Positions 17,335 through 26,963 are shown, counted from the stretch's first letter. The stretch is DNA of 55,648 nucleotides from UBA3210 sp963610315 (GCA_963610315.1 CAVDMV010000011.1:1-55648), one strand, 5' to 3'. Translations and numbers: made by a program. The notes: generated from the sequence alone by a model not told the origin.

Positions 17335-18996
17335 CTATAATTTAGAAATCGCTAAAGCGATACGTGCTTTAATCTTTTCTTCTTTTAAGATTCTTAAGAC
17401 ATAATAGATGTTTGGAGATTGTTTTGAAGATGTTAAAGCGATTCTAACCATTTCTGCGACATCACCAACTTGACCTAAATATAAGTCTTTATTTGCTTTA
17501 TAAACTTTGTTATTTTCTGCGAATTTATGTCTTGCGCCTAATTCTTTAAGTGAAGAAAACCATTCTTGTTCAGTTTTAGAATAATCTAATGTATCAGAAA
17601 AATCTTGTAAGACTTCTTTAATAACATTTTTATCCATATTAGGATTCCAAGGTAATTCTTGTTCCATTAAAGAGAAATAATATTCATCATAGAAAAATTT
17701 AATCTTATTTAAGATATCAGAATAAATTTCATAGTCTTTACGTGGATTTTCTTTATCTTTTTCAATTGACATAATTTCAGTAAAATATTCTTCATCTTTA
17801 GAAATTAAAGAATATAATTCTTGATTATATTGTTTAGACCAAGCAAGAACTTCTTCAGTCATCTTCTTACCTGAATAAGTAGATAATAATTCTTTAGAGA
17901 AATATTTAACTTTATCTAAATCAAATAAAGCTCCGTCAAGTGACATCTTATCAAAACTAAATTTAAAATCATCTAAAGTTAAATCTTTATTAGCGATTTG
18001 CCATTCTTCATAATTTGAATTAGCAATGGTAAATAAATATTGTTTAAAAGCATAAACTGGGAAACCATCTTTTAAGAAGAAGGAACAAGCTGCTTCATTA
18101 TCTTTACGTTTTGATAATTTTCTTCTTACTCCATTATCTTTCTTCATAATGACTGGTAAATGTGCGTACTTTGGTGCTTCCCAACCCATAGTTGAGAATA
18201 AATCTAAATGAATAGGTAAGCTAGGTAACCATTCTTCTCCACGAGTAACAATAGTAGTTCTCATAAAGTGATCATCAACTAAATGTGCGAAGTGATATGT
18301 AGGTAAACCATCAGATTTTAAAATGACGATATCTTGATCGTTTTCAGATAATTCTAAGTCTCCACGAACGAGGTCATGAACTTTAACTTTGTTTTCATGA
18401 TTACCAAGAGATTTAAATCTAATAACATATGGTTCATCATCAGTTATTCTTCTAATTTGTTCTTCAATACTATAGTTTCTGCAGATTGCATATTCACCAT
18501 AATAACCAGGAATAATTTTATTTTCTTCTTGTTTCTTTCTTAATGCATCAAGTTCTTCTTTAGTAGAAAAACAAGGATAAGCTCTACCAATTTTAATAAG
18601 GTGTTTAATAACAACTTTATAGATATCCGCGCGTTGAGATTGAATATAAGGTCCATATTGACCTTCTTCGTGATCGCCATAATATCCTTCATCGTTAATG
18701 ACGCCGAAAACCTTTAATTGATCAATAAGTTCTTTACCAGATCCAGCCACTTCTCTTTTGGTATCTGTATCTTCAAGACGAATATAGAAAATACCATTTG
18801 ATTGAGTCGCAACTTTTTGCGCGACTAAGCTAGTAAATAAAGATCCTGTATGTAAGAAACCAGTTGGAGAAGGAGCAAAACGAGTTACTTCTTGTCCTAC
18901 CTTTAAATTTCTTTCAGGATATCTTTTTTCTAAATCTTCAATAGTTGTAGTAATATTAGGGAAAATTAATTCCGCGAGATCATTTAATGTATGCAT
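17335..18996 (-). CDS. gltX: Glutamyl-tRNA synthetase
   Basis: A 553-residue class I aminoacyl-tRNA synthetase. The HIGH-type motif is in RFAPSPTGFLHTGSL (about 41-55) and the KMSKS-type motif is RRKLSKRKD. The family signature around SDGLPTYHFAHLVDDH is present. Charges tRNA-Glu and, in organisms lacking GlnRS, tRNA-Gln as well. It carries an N-terminal extension of about 35 residues before the catalytic core compared with many GluRS. It lies 8 bp after the YitT-type gene and 1 bp before topB. Confidence 0.95.
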   Translation of the reverse strand: MHTLNDLAELIFPNITTTIEDLEKRYPERNLKVGQEVTRFAPSPTGFLHTGSLFTSLVAQKVATQSNGIFYIRLEDTDTKREVAGSGKELIDQLKVFGVINDEGYYGDHEEGQYGPYIQSQRADIYKVVIKHLIKIGRAYPCFSTKEELDALRKKQEENKIIPGYYGEYAICRNYSIEEQIRRITDDEPYVIRFKSLGNHENKVKVHDLVRGDLELSENDQDIVILKSDGLPTYHFAHLVDDHFMRTTIVTRGEEWLPSLPIHLDLFSTMGWEAPKYAHLPVIMKKDNGVRRKLSKRKDNEAACSFFLKDGFPVYAFKQYLFTIANSNYEEWQIANKDLTLDDFKFSFDKMSLDGALFDLDKVKYFSKELLSTYSGKKMTEEVLAWSKQYNQELYSLISKDEEYFTEIMSIEKDKENPRKDYEIYSDILNKIKFFYDEYYFSLMEQELPWNPNMDKNVIKEVLQDFSDTLDYSKTEQEWFSSLKELGARHKFAENNKVYKANKDLYLGQVGDVAEMVRIALTSSKQSPNIYYVLRILKEEKIKARIALAISKL

Positions 18997-19004
18997 GTTT
19001 CCTC

Positions 19005-20027
19005 CTATTTTTGTGGTTCGACATAGAATCGGCCTTCAACTGCAGAAATTTTAGTAACTACTACGAAAGCTTTTTCATCGATTTGTCTAATAACTTTTAA
19101 TGCTTGTTTTACTTCTTTTTCTGAGACGACTGTATAAATGACAAGTTTATTTTCTTTAGTGTAAGCTCCTTTTCCTTCGATGATAGTCGCGCTATGTGGG
19201 AAATAAGAGATTAATAAATCTGGTAATTTATCATTCGTTGTAATAATTTGAATTTGTGATTTACGATTTTTTGTAACTAATTTATCAACAACCGTTGAAT
19301 TAACAAAGAGATAAATAAGGCTATACATAATCATTGTTATATATAAAACGCTCTTAATTTCAATCATGTTTAAAATTGTATAAGCGATTAAAATGATTGA
19401 ATTAACTAACATTGATACGAAGCCAAATTGAGCGTTAGGTTTCTTTAATGTAATATACATTGAAACAATATCGGTGCCACCAGAAGAGTGTCCTGCTTTA
19501 ACAGCTATCGCGACCGATATACCAGTACATAGACCAGCAAACAATGATCTTTCAAATAAATTTAAGACTACTCCATATGTTGAAGCTGCTTCATCATAGA
19601 ACATCGTACATAAATCCATTGGAATAATATTGACGAATAAGAAATAAAAGCCAATATTAATCGCGGTGAATAAAGTGAATTGCTTACCAATCTTTTTAAA
19701 TGAAAGGACTGCTAGAGGGGCGTTAATTAAAACGTAGCAAGCAGATTGAACAATATAACCTAGGGTGGTTGAACCTATTTCATAAGATGAATCTAAGCCA
19801 CATATTTCACATATCTTAACAATTACTTGGCTCGCTCCACCAGCTCCGCCGGTAACGAAAGTAGTATCACCATTAGGAGGAGCAACAAAAGTTTTATAGC
19901 TATAAGCATAAATAAAAGCACTTAATGCCGCGGCTAAGATAGTTATCGTGTAAGAAAAGATTACTCGTAAGGTTGGATGATCATACATGTAATCTGTTAC
20001 TTCTTTTTTTAAATTTTTTAAAGGCAT
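19005..20027 (-). CDS. YitT family membrane protein (DUF161 + DUF2179)
   Basis: A 340-residue inner-membrane protein with five to six hydrophobic helices and a C-terminal cytoplasmic DUF2179 domain (SQIQIITTNDKLPDLLISYFPHSATIIEGKGAYTKE...). The GHSSGGTDIV motif (residues about 175-190) is typical of YitT proteins. The ATG at 20027 is chosen because GGAGAAAG is 7 bp upstream; a longer form from TTG would start inside that ribosome site. The function of the family is not established. Confidence 0.9.
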   Translation of the reverse strand: MPLKNLKKEVTDYMYDHPTLRVIFSYTITILAAALSAFIYAYSYKTFVAPPNGDTTFVTGGAGGASQVIVKICEICGLDSSYEIGSTTLGYIVQSACYVLINAPLAVLSFKKIGKQFTLFTAINIGFYFLFVNIIPMDLCTMFYDEAASTYGVVLNLFERSLFAGLCTGISVAIAVKAGHSSGGTDIVSMYITLKKPNAQFGFVSMLVNSIILIAYTILNMIEIKSVLYITMIMYSLIYLFVNSTVVDKLVTKNRKSQIQIITTNDKLPDLLISYFPHSATIIEGKGAYTKENKLVIYTVVSEKEVKQALKVIRQIDEKAFVVVTKISAVEGRFYVEPQK

Positions 20028-20227
20028 AATATCTTTCTCCAAATCATTAATATTTTATCACTTAAGTAAAATAAATCTAGATTTATTTAATGTAAATAAA
20101 TATTTACTCCAAATCAAGATATTTATACATTAAAACTAAAATTTTAATCTATATTTAAGGTTGAACCATAAATATAAATAATATATTTATAAAGAACCTG
20201 TAATTTTCATTTTTAAGTAAATGTTTA

Positions 20228-20256
20228 TTGAAAATTATATTGTAGAATGTTAATAT
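20228..20256 (+). promoter_or_regulatory. Promoter of the membrane-anchored protein gene at 20.3 kb
   Basis: TTGAAA (20228-20233) and TAATAT (20251-20256) with 17-bp spacing, about 55 bp before the ATG. The rest of the 284-bp gap between the divergent genes (20028-20311) is AT-rich and holds nothing else recognised. Confidence 0.55.
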
Positions 20257-20311
20257 AAAACCGCTATTGAAGAAATTGGCCTTTATAAAAATCAATATAG
20301 GAGGAAATTTA

Positions 20312-21136
20312 ATGGATAAACTATTTAAAGCAATCGGTGGATTTTTTAAGAAAATCTGGGAATGGATTAGACAAACAGCATGGGTTCAACCTTTACTTAT
20401 TGTCGGTATCATCTTTGGTTTAATCTTCTCTATTAACCCAATCATCAGCGCAATCCAAAGTGCAGTTAACGCAAGTAACGATGGTGAATTCTATTATAAT
20501 CACCGTGTTGAATATAGAGAATTATTCTCTGATTTAACAACTAGTGAATGGGGAACAGATGCTGGTAATGATTATTACCCATATGGAACAAAATTAAACA
20601 AAACAAGTGGTGATTCATTAGTTATCTTTATCGATGGATCAAATACATTAGAAGATGCAGTTGCTTCATTCTATTCATCTCATTCAGATATTAACCTTTA
20701 TGTTGTTGATTTCTCTACTACAGAAAATCAATATTCAAAATGGAATTCTACTGATAGCAAATATGAAAGTGATTCTGCAGCAAACTACAAATATCATTTA
20801 TTAGGTACTCTCTCTGATAAATATAATGATAAGGACAGTGAAAAGCCTTGGAGAACTACATATAACGATGCATTCAAAGCAAAATACGGTTACAGCGTAC
20901 TCTATTCAGGTTTCAATAAAGATAACACAGATAACCTTTACGAAACTTCCGCGGATAGATCTTCAGCTGCAAGTGATTTATATCTCCCATGTGCAGTTAA
21001 ATTCCACAATGACGAAATCGTTGATATGAGACTTGCTTCATCATCTTCTTGGACTTCATATAATACTACAGATGATTCAAACAAAACTAATATCGATATT
21101 CTCGCTGATCTTTGGACAGGCGTAAGCATTGATTAA
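20312..21136 (+). CDS. Membrane-anchored protein with possible thioredoxin-like fold
   Basis: A 274-residue protein with an amphipathic, Trp-rich start, one membrane helix (about 24-48) and a large outer domain. The domain has the order expected for a thioredoxin fold: a strand SLVIFIDGSN (about 101-110), helix, NLYVVDFS, and later a LPCAVKFHNDEIVDM segment (about 226-240) resembling the cis-Pro strand-turn-strand of thioredoxins (P-T-x-x-x-F-x-x-G-x-x-V). No CXXC is present, so redox activity by the usual route is unlikely. The ATG at 20312 follows TAGGAGG; an upstream TTG has none. Stands alone between a promoter and a terminator. The fold is inferred from pattern only. Confidence 0.65.
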   Translation: MDKLFKAIGGFFKKIWEWIRQTAWVQPLLIVGIIFGLIFSINPIISAIQSAVNASNDGEFYYNHRVEYRELFSDLTTSEWGTDAGNDYYPYGTKLNKTSGDSLVIFIDGSNTLEDAVASFYSSHSDINLYVVDFSTTENQYSKWNSTDSKYESDSAANYKYHLLGTLSDKYNDKDSEKPWRTTYNDAFKAKYGYSVLYSGFNKDNTDNLYETSADRSSAASDLYLPCAVKFHNDEIVDMRLASSSSWTSYNTTDDSNKTNIDILADLWTGVSID

Positions 21137-21141
21137 TAACT

Positions 21142-21169
21142 AAAGTGAAGTTAATAGCTTCACTTTTTT
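21142..21169 (+). terminator. Intrinsic terminator
   Basis: AAAGTGAAG, 7-nt loop, CTTCACTTT, then T-run. Confidence 0.85.
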
Positions 21170-21243
21170 ATTGCTTTAAATAATAAAAATAATTGATTTA
21201 AGTTTATATAAGTATTTAAATATTACTAATCGAGGTATACATT

Positions 21244-22467
21244 ATGAATTTTAAAATATTATTTTTAATCTTTTTAAGCATTAATTTCTTAATGAAAATC
21301 TTTTATGATTTCTTATATTTAGATTCCTTAAAAAGAAAAGTTCCTCCTTCTATCGAATATTTAACAAAAGAGGAAGGTTATGATAGATGGCAAAGTTATC
21401 TAAAAGAAAATATTAGATTTAAATTTGTTAAAGACATTGTAACTAGTATTCCAATGTTTCTCTTAGTTATATTTAACGTCTTTAGTTTAATAGGAAATAC
21501 CATTAGTGATAACTGGATTGTTCAATTTGTTCTATTATTACTTTTTAATCAAGGTGTTACATTTATTATCAGTTTACCATTTGGTATATATGATACATTC
21601 AAAATTGAAGAAAAATATGGTTTTAACAAAACTAAAGTCCCAACATTTATCGTTGATCAAATATTTTCTTGTATTGTTGATTATTTATTCACCTTTGTTA
21701 TCGGTTTTATTTTCTTCATTTTATATTCATCATTAAATGCTTATTTATCAATAATTATATGTAGTTTAATATTTATTAGTCTTACTTTCTTATTACAATT
21801 CTTATTCCCATATTTCGCTAAAATACGTAATAAATTCGTCCCATTAGAAGAAGGCGAATTAAGAACTAAATTATTAGATTTAATGAATTCAAATTCTTTT
21901 AAAGTTGAAGGGATATATGTTGTCAATGAATCAAAAAGATCAACAAAAGAAAATGCTTATTTTGCTGGAACCGGAGCTTCAAGAAGAATTGTTATCTATG
22001 ATAATTTAATTAATAATCACACTCCTGATGAAATTGTCGCAGTATTCGCTCATGAATTAGGACACGCTAAATGTAAGCACAATTTAAAATCTTTACCATT
22101 TAATTTCATCTATATGATTAGTATTGTTTTAATTATTTATAGTTGTACTTTAATAACTAATTTATCTTTAGATTTAGGTTTCAATAAAGAAAGTTATTTT
22201 ATTATCTATCTATTTGCCGGTGAACTCATGGAATTATTTGAAATCGTTTATAGTTCTATCTTTAACACGATATCTAGAAAACATGAATTTGAAGCTGATC
22301 GCGTTGCCGCGGAAAATGGTTATAAAGATGCATTAATAATTTCTTTAGTCAACTTAACTAAAAAGAATTATGGTTTATTAGTTTATAACCCAATCTTAGA
22401 ATTTTTAAAAGCTAACCATCCTAGTTTAGAAAGAAGAATAGCTAATTTAGAAAAATATTCTAAATAG
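21244..22467 (+). CDS. M48 family membrane zinc metalloprotease (Ste24-like)
   Basis: A 407-residue integral membrane protease. The zinc site is HELGHAKCKHN (HEXXH), with the third ligand in EFEADRVAAENGY near residue 358. Seven hydrophobic segments and the N-terminal cysteine-free membrane region match CAAX-protease-1/Ste24 relatives rather than the shorter HtpX. These enzymes degrade or trim membrane-associated proteins; the bacterial substrate is unknown. A GAGG-type site precedes the ATG. Single-gene unit ending at a strong hairpin. Confidence 0.9.
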   Translation: MNFKILFLIFLSINFLMKIFYDFLYLDSLKRKVPPSIEYLTKEEGYDRWQSYLKENIRFKFVKDIVTSIPMFLLVIFNVFSLIGNTISDNWIVQFVLLLLFNQGVTFIISLPFGIYDTFKIEEKYGFNKTKVPTFIVDQIFSCIVDYLFTFVIGFIFFILYSSLNAYLSIIICSLIFISLTFLLQFLFPYFAKIRNKFVPLEEGELRTKLLDLMNSNSFKVEGIYVVNESKRSTKENAYFAGTGASRRIVIYDNLINNHTPDEIVAVFAHELGHAKCKHNLKSLPFNFIYMISIVLIIYSCTLITNLSLDLGFNKESYFIIYLFAGELMELFEIVYSSIFNTISRKHEFEADRVAAENGYKDALIISLVNLTKKNYGLLVYNPILEFLKANHPSLERRIANLEKYSK

Positions 22468-22468
22468 A

Positions 22469-22510
22469 AAAAAACTAAGAAGTGATAATTTAAATCCTTC
22501 TTAGTTTTTA
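22469..22510. terminator. Bidirectional terminator
   Basis: AACTAAGAAG / CTTCTTAGTT stem (10 bp) with 14-nt loop, A-run before and T-run after; lies between the convergent M48 and coaD genes. Confidence 0.8.
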
Positions 22511-22522
22511 TTTTGGTTATAC

Positions 22523-22993
22523 TTATTTCTTTTTAAAATAATCAACAACGATTGGAGGAACTAGTCGAGAAATATCAACTCTGTTCTTATAAAGTTCCTT
22601 GACCGAGCTAGATGAAATAAAACCTTTTCCTTCACTAGCGAGAAGGAAAACTGTTTCAATTGATTTATCAATGAATTCATTAGTCGTTGCGAGTTGAACT
22701 TCATATTCAAAATCTGAGACAGCTCGTAAACCTCTTATAAGTGCGCTACACTTAAGTTCTTTAGCTTTTTTAACTACTAATCCATCAGTATAAACAATTT
22801 CAACATTCTTTAAATTTTTGCACGCAATTTTACACATGCTAATCTTTTCTTCAACATTAAAATAATATGTCTTTTTAGGATTTACCGAAACACAAACATA
22901 GACCTTATCAAATAATTTACTCGCACGAGTAATAATATCTAAATGACCATTTGTTAATGGATCAAAACTACCAGGATACATTGCAATTTTCAT
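22523..22993 (-). CDS. coaD: Phosphopantetheine adenylyltransferase
   Basis: A 156-residue enzyme that adenylates 4'-phosphopantetheine in coenzyme A synthesis. It starts MKIAMYPGSFDPLTNGHLDI with the nucleotidyltransferase motif (G-S-F-D-P-x-x-x-G-H); other conserved parts are IRGLRAVSDFEYE and the ISSSSVKEL C-terminal motif. The ATG at 22993 is preceded by GGAGGAAA; longer in-frame starts run into rsmD. The rsmD-coaD pair, 1 bp apart, is a classic bacterial arrangement. Confidence 0.96.
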   Translation of the reverse strand: MKIAMYPGSFDPLTNGHLDIITRASKLFDKVYVCVSVNPKKTYYFNVEEKISMCKIACKNLKNVEIVYTDGLVVKKAKELKCSALIRGLRAVSDFEYEVQLATTNEFIDKSIETVFLLASEGKGFISSSSVKELYKNRVDISRLVPPIVVDYFKKK

Positions 22994-22994
22994 C

Positions 22995-23537
22995 TTATTT
23001 CCTCCAATATACATTAACGTGAATGATTCCATATTTATATGCTTTTCTTTTAATAAATCTTTCATCGTCACTAAAATCAACATCACACTCTTTAATGATA
23101 ACCGCGTCATCAGTTAACATATCGTTATCAAATAAAAAGTCTACTATTTCATCATATACTTCTTTCATTTTATAAGGTGGATCTAAATAGACTACCCCAT
23201 ATTTCTTATCTTTATTTTCATTTAAGAAGTCTTTATATTTACCAAAATAAATTTTTGTTTCTTCTTCAATCTTAATATTTTTAATATTTAATTTTATTGT
23301 ATTTATCGCATTGATATTCGCATCGACAAAGGTCGCGCTTCGCGCTCCTCTCGATAAAGATTCTAATCCTAAAGCACCAGAACCTGCGAATAAGTCTAAG
23401 ACATCTTTATTTACTAAATACGTTCCTAAGGCACTCATTAAGCCTTCTCTAACGCGGTCAGTCGTTGGTCTAGTAGAAGTTACATTAGGCGCTTCTATTT
23501 TTAAATGACGATATTTACCTCCAATAATTCTTAACAT
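22995..23537 (-). CDS. rsmD: 16S rRNA m2G966 methyltransferase
   Basis: A 180-residue SAM-dependent methyltransferase. The N-terminus MLRIIGGKYRHLKIEAP and the TRPTTDRVREGLMSAL segment are typical for RsmD. SAM motif I is VLDLFAGSGALGLESLSRGA and the catalytic (N/D)PPY motif is LDPPYK. Modifies G966 of 16S rRNA in the small subunit. It overlaps the ylbF-like gene by one base and is followed directly by coaD. Confidence 0.95.
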   Translation of the reverse strand: MLRIIGGKYRHLKIEAPNVTSTRPTTDRVREGLMSALGTYLVNKDVLDLFAGSGALGLESLSRGARSATFVDANINAINTIKLNIKNIKIEEETKIYFGKYKDFLNENKDKKYGVVYLDPPYKMKEVYDEIVDFLFDNDMLTDDAVIIKECDVDFSDDERFIKRKAYKYGIIHVNVYWRK

Positions 23538-23893
23538 TATTCACACGTCCCCATATGGCCTTTAAATAAATCAATTAGATTAAATTGAAGATATTTTAAA
23601 GGTTCATTTACTTTATTTAATAACGAAGTATATTCTAAAACTAAAGGATGAGTATCTAACGCGTATTTCGCGAAATATAAATCTTTTTGTAATGAATTAA
23701 GTTCTTTACTACCTTCAACGAAATGATTTAAACCATTTGAATAAGCGAGTTCTGCTTTTTCAAAATTCATCACTAAAAGATTAACTTCCTCATCATTCTT
23801 CATTTTTTCTTCTGCGATAAAAAGATTTTTATAATCTTCAGTCGATTTTAAATAGTTGGATAACTCTAATATTTTTTCGTGTATATCGCTCAT
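23537..23893 (-). CDS. YlbF/YmcA family regulator
   Basis: A 118-residue helical protein of the YlbF/YmcA (DUF964, Com_YlbF) family. Position directly ahead of rsmD-coaD matches the ylbF-ylbG-rsmD(ylbH)-coaD order of Bacillus. In Bacillus, YlbF, YmcA and YaaT form the Ric complex that stimulates RNase Y-dependent mRNA maturation; RNase Y itself is not in this window. No enzyme motif is expected. A weak but acceptable AGG site lies before the ATG. Confidence 0.8.
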   Translation of the reverse strand: MSDIHEKILELSNYLKSTEDYKNLFIAEEKMKNDEEVNLLVMNFEKAELAYSNGLNHFVEGSKELNSLQKDLYFAKYALDTHPLVLEYTSLLNKVNEPLKYLQFNLIDLFKGHMGTCE

Positions 23894-23979
23894 AAATACC
23901 TTCCTTATATCGAGATAATTATACTAAAACAAGTTTATTTTTACTATAAACTTTGATAAAATAATCGCGGGTGATATAT

Positions 23980-24519
23980 ATGTTTAAAATCGTAAAAGAT
24001 AACGAGGCTTCTTTAAGAGAAAAGTCTCTTGAAGTAACAATGCCTTTAAGTAAAGAAAATGAAAAATTAGTCCTTGATATGGTCGAATATTTAAAATTAA
24101 GTCAAGATGATGAATATGCAAGTAGTCATCATATTCGTTCAGGAGTTGGACTAGCCGCGCCTCAAATTGGTGTTAATTTAAGAATATTTGCTGTTTACTA
24201 CACTTCAGGAGATAAGATAATTCAATATGGATTAGTAAATCCAAAAATTATTCAAAATTCTTTAAGAAAAGTCGCAATTCAAGGTGGAGAAGGTTGTTTA
24301 TCAGTTGATGATGATCATAAAGGTTACGTCTATCGTTATGATAAGATTGTGATGAAAGCTTATGACGTCATTACTAAAAAAGATATTACAATTACCGCGA
24401 GAGGATATGATGCGATCGTCTTACAACATGAATATGATCATTTAAATGGAACTCTCTATTATGATCATATCGATAAAGATAATCCTGAAAAAGTCATTCC
24501 TAATTCATATCTTATTTAA
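23980..24519 (+). CDS. def: Peptide deformylase
   Basis: A 179-residue metalloenzyme that removes formyl groups from nascent proteins. All three motifs are present: motif 1 SGVGLAAPQIG, motif 2 EGCLS (metal-binding Cys), motif 3 QHEYDHLNG (HEXXH type). Length and insertions resemble the Gram-positive type 2 enzymes. The ATG at 23980 follows GGGTG; a GTG at 23971 within that site is less likely. Monocistronic, with a strong terminator. Confidence 0.95.
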   Translation: MFKIVKDNEASLREKSLEVTMPLSKENEKLVLDMVEYLKLSQDDEYASSHHIRSGVGLAAPQIGVNLRIFAVYYTSGDKIIQYGLVNPKIIQNSLRKVAIQGGEGCLSVDDDHKGYVYRYDKIVMKAYDVITKKDITITARGYDAIVLQHEYDHLNGTLYYDHIDKDNPEKVIPNSYLI

Positions 24520-24538
24520 TAATTAAATAACTAAAGAT

Positions 24539-24574
24539 AGAGTTAAATATTTTCTTTAATATTTAACTCTTTTA
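24539..24574 (+). terminator. Terminator of def
   Basis: AGAGTTAAATATT / AATATTTAACTCT, a 13-bp perfect stem with 6-nt loop and T-run. Confidence 0.85.
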
Positions 24575-24577
24575 AGT

Positions 24578-24606
24578 TTGCAATATTTTTCGTATTAGTA
24601 TACAAT
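24578..24606 (+). promoter_or_regulatory. Promoter of the RNase J gene
   Basis: TTGCAA and TACAAT separated by 17 bp, about 85 bp before the RNase J ATG, leaving a leader of roughly 80 nt. Confidence 0.6.
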
Positions 24607-24690
24607 TTAGGTGGTTGAAAAAACTAAGAAAAATAATAGTTTTTACAAATTATAAATTCATAATTTTTAGAAAGGATTAAATTATAAAAT

Positions 24691-26379
24691 ATGGATAATA
24701 AGAAAGTATTATCTTCTCCGGTCTCTATCTATGCACTTGGAGGCCTAGGTGAAGTTGGAAAAAATACCTATTGCATTGAAAATGATAAATCATTAATCAT
24801 CATCGATGCTGGTGTTATGTTCCCTGAAGAAGGTATTTTAGGTGTTAATTATGTAGTCCCTGATTACACTCATTTAAAAAATAATCGTAACAAAGTTAAA
24901 GCTTTATTTATTACTCATGGTCATGAAGACCATATTGGTGCCGTACCATTTATCGTTCAAAACGTTAATATTCCTGTAATTTATGCACCAAAACTTGCCC
25001 TTGCATTAATTAAAAATAAATTAGAAGAACATCATATTTCTAACGTAAATCTAGTTGAATACGATGAAGATTCAATTATCACTGTTGATGAATTTAAAGT
25101 TCAATTCTTCAGCGTCACTCACTCAATTCCAGATGCATTTGGAATATGTGTTGATACTCCTCAAGGAAGAATTGTTACAACCGGTGACTTCAAGATTGAT
25201 TTAACTCCAATCGCTCGTGATATTAATTTAAATAAAATCGCTCGTTTAGGTGATGAAGGCGTAGATTTACTTCTTGCTGACTCAACTAACGCTGAAAAAG
25301 AAGGTTATACTCTTTCAGAAAGAAGCGTAATCGATGCAATTATGGATGCTTTTAATAAAGCAACCCAAAGAATTATTATCTCTACTTTCTCAAGTAATAT
25401 CTCACGTATTCAACAAATTGTTGAAGCTTGTATTTCTTTTAATCGTAAGATCTGCGTTATTGGTCGATCAATGAATACATCAATTGAAGTATCAAGAAAA
25501 TATGGTTATATTAAAGTACCTGATGATACAATCATCACTCCTGATAAATTAAAAGATTATAAGAATAATGAAATCGTTATTCTTTGTACAGGTTCACAAG
25601 GTGAATCTCTTGCTGCATTAAGTAGAATTGCTTCTGGAGAACACAATATTATTAAGATTATTCCAGGTGATACGGTCATCTTCTCAAGTAGCCCAATTCC
25701 AGGAAATACATATCAAATCGATGTTTTAATTAATAAATTATATCGTTTAGGCGCGAGTGTTGTTACTAACTCAATGTCACCTAATTTACACGCTTCTGGT
25801 CACCCTTCTAGACAAGAACTTCGTTTAATGTTAAAACTTGTTCATCCTAAGTATTTTATGCCTGCACATGGTGAATACTACATGCTTAAAATGCATGCTG
25901 AACTAGCCCATAAATTAGGTATACCAAAAGAAAATACCTTTGTTTTATCTAATGGTGATACCTTAATTCTTAACCGTCATGAAGTAACAACTGGACCAAG
26001 AGTTCAAGTTGATGATATCTATATTGATGGAAAAGATATTACAGGTTTATCAACCGCGGTTATTAAAGATAGAAAATTACTTTCAAGTGATGGTATGGTT
26101 GCTGTCTTAATTTCAATGGATTCAAGAACTAATTCGATTTTAAAGAAACCAGAAATTATTACACAAGGCTTTATTTATCTTGATGAAAAATCAGTTAAAT
26201 TAATTGAACTAGCCAAAGATAAATTATTTGAAGCACTTAAAGCCTTAATGAAAACAAAAGTTACATTTGGAGAAATTAAGAATGTTTCTAAATCAGTCTT
26301 AGGACAAATCTTCTTCCAAAATACTCATCGTAACCCAATGATTATTCCAATCATTATGAATAAAAACGAAAAGAAATAA
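24691..26379 (+). CDS. rnj: Ribonuclease J
   Basis: A 562-residue metallo-beta-lactamase/beta-CASP nuclease with endonuclease and 5'-3' exonuclease activity in mRNA decay and rRNA maturation. The start region ALGGLGEVGKNTYCIE, the zinc motif THGHEDHIG, HSIPDAFG, and TTGDFKIDLTP are the RNase J pattern; beta-CASP motifs follow (CTGSQGE, and ASGHPSRQE with HGEYYML). It resembles RNase J1 more than J2 because all metal ligands are kept. AAAGGA precedes the ATG. maf follows after 4 bp, so the two are cotranscribed. Confidence 0.95.
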   Translation: MDNKKVLSSPVSIYALGGLGEVGKNTYCIENDKSLIIIDAGVMFPEEGILGVNYVVPDYTHLKNNRNKVKALFITHGHEDHIGAVPFIVQNVNIPVIYAPKLALALIKNKLEEHHISNVNLVEYDEDSIITVDEFKVQFFSVTHSIPDAFGICVDTPQGRIVTTGDFKIDLTPIARDINLNKIARLGDEGVDLLLADSTNAEKEGYTLSERSVIDAIMDAFNKATQRIIISTFSSNISRIQQIVEACISFNRKICVIGRSMNTSIEVSRKYGYIKVPDDTIITPDKLKDYKNNEIVILCTGSQGESLAALSRIASGEHNIIKIIPGDTVIFSSSPIPGNTYQIDVLINKLYRLGASVVTNSMSPNLHASGHPSRQELRLMLKLVHPKYFMPAHGEYYMLKMHAELAHKLGIPKENTFVLSNGDTLILNRHEVTTGPRVQVDDIYIDGKDITGLSTAVIKDRKLLSSDGMVAVLISMDSRTNSILKKPEIITQGFIYLDEKSVKLIELAKDKLFEALKALMKTKVTFGEIKNVSKSVLGQIFFQNTHRNPMIIPIIMNKNEKK

Positions 26380-26383
26380 GATT

Positions 26384-26932
26384 ATGTTTATTCTCGCGAG
26401 TAACTCACCAAGAAGAAAAGAACTTCTTTCTTCCATCATTAAAGATTTTAAAGTCGTTGTTAAAGAAATTGATGAATCTAAGTTTCCTTATGAACAATTA
26501 TCTTATTTTAAAGCGATTGAAGTCGCGGACGCTTATCCAGATGATATTATTATTTCTGGTGATACAGTTGTTATTTTAGATAATAAAATATTAGGTAAAC
26601 CTAAGGATAAAGAGGATGCTTATAATACGTTAAAAGCACTATCTAATAGAGTTCATGAAGTAAAAACTTCTTATACAATATATTCAAAAAATAAGCATAT
26701 AAATGTAACTAGAATTGTTACTTCTAAAGTCACATTTAATGATTTATCTGACGAAGAAATTGCTTCTTATATCGCTTATGGATCTTGCTACGATAAAGCT
26801 GGATCTTATGGCATTCAAGATAATGATAAATTTCATTTAATTAAAGAAATTGAAGGTAGTTATAATAATATTGTTGGTTTTCCAATTGAAGAAATTTATC
26901 TCAATTTAAAAAAATTAGACCTAATAAAATAG
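26384..26932 (+). CDS. maf: Maf family nucleoside triphosphate pyrophosphatase
   Basis: A 182-residue house-cleaning nucleotidase. ASNSPRRKELL (residues 5-15) is the Maf signature; SGDTVVILD and GKPKDKEDAY follow, and the KAGSYGIQ motif is at the C-terminal side. Such proteins hydrolyse non-canonical or specific NTPs (dTTP/UTP) in the cytoplasm. It follows the RNase J gene by 4 bp and ends at a strong terminator. Confidence 0.94.
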   Translation: MFILASNSPRRKELLSSIIKDFKVVVKEIDESKFPYEQLSYFKAIEVADAYPDDIIISGDTVVILDNKILGKPKDKEDAYNTLKALSNRVHEVKTSYTIYSKNKHINVTRIVTSKVTFNDLSDEEIASYIAYGSCYDKAGSYGIQDNDKFHLIKEIEGSYNNIVGFPIEEIYLNLKKLDLIK

Positions 26933-26963
26933 AGTGAGATTTTCATCTCACTCTATTTATTTT
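26929..26963. terminator. Bidirectional terminator
   Basis: ATAGAGTGAGAT, TTTC, ATCTCACTCTAT: 12-bp perfect stem with tetraloop between convergent genes; T-rich on the right, A-rich on the left. Confidence 0.85.

Noticed and set aside
22523..23110. Longer coaD with a 39-residue N-terminal extension
   Set aside because: The extension overlaps rsmD in another frame; the ATG at 22993 has a strong ribosome site and the conserved start.
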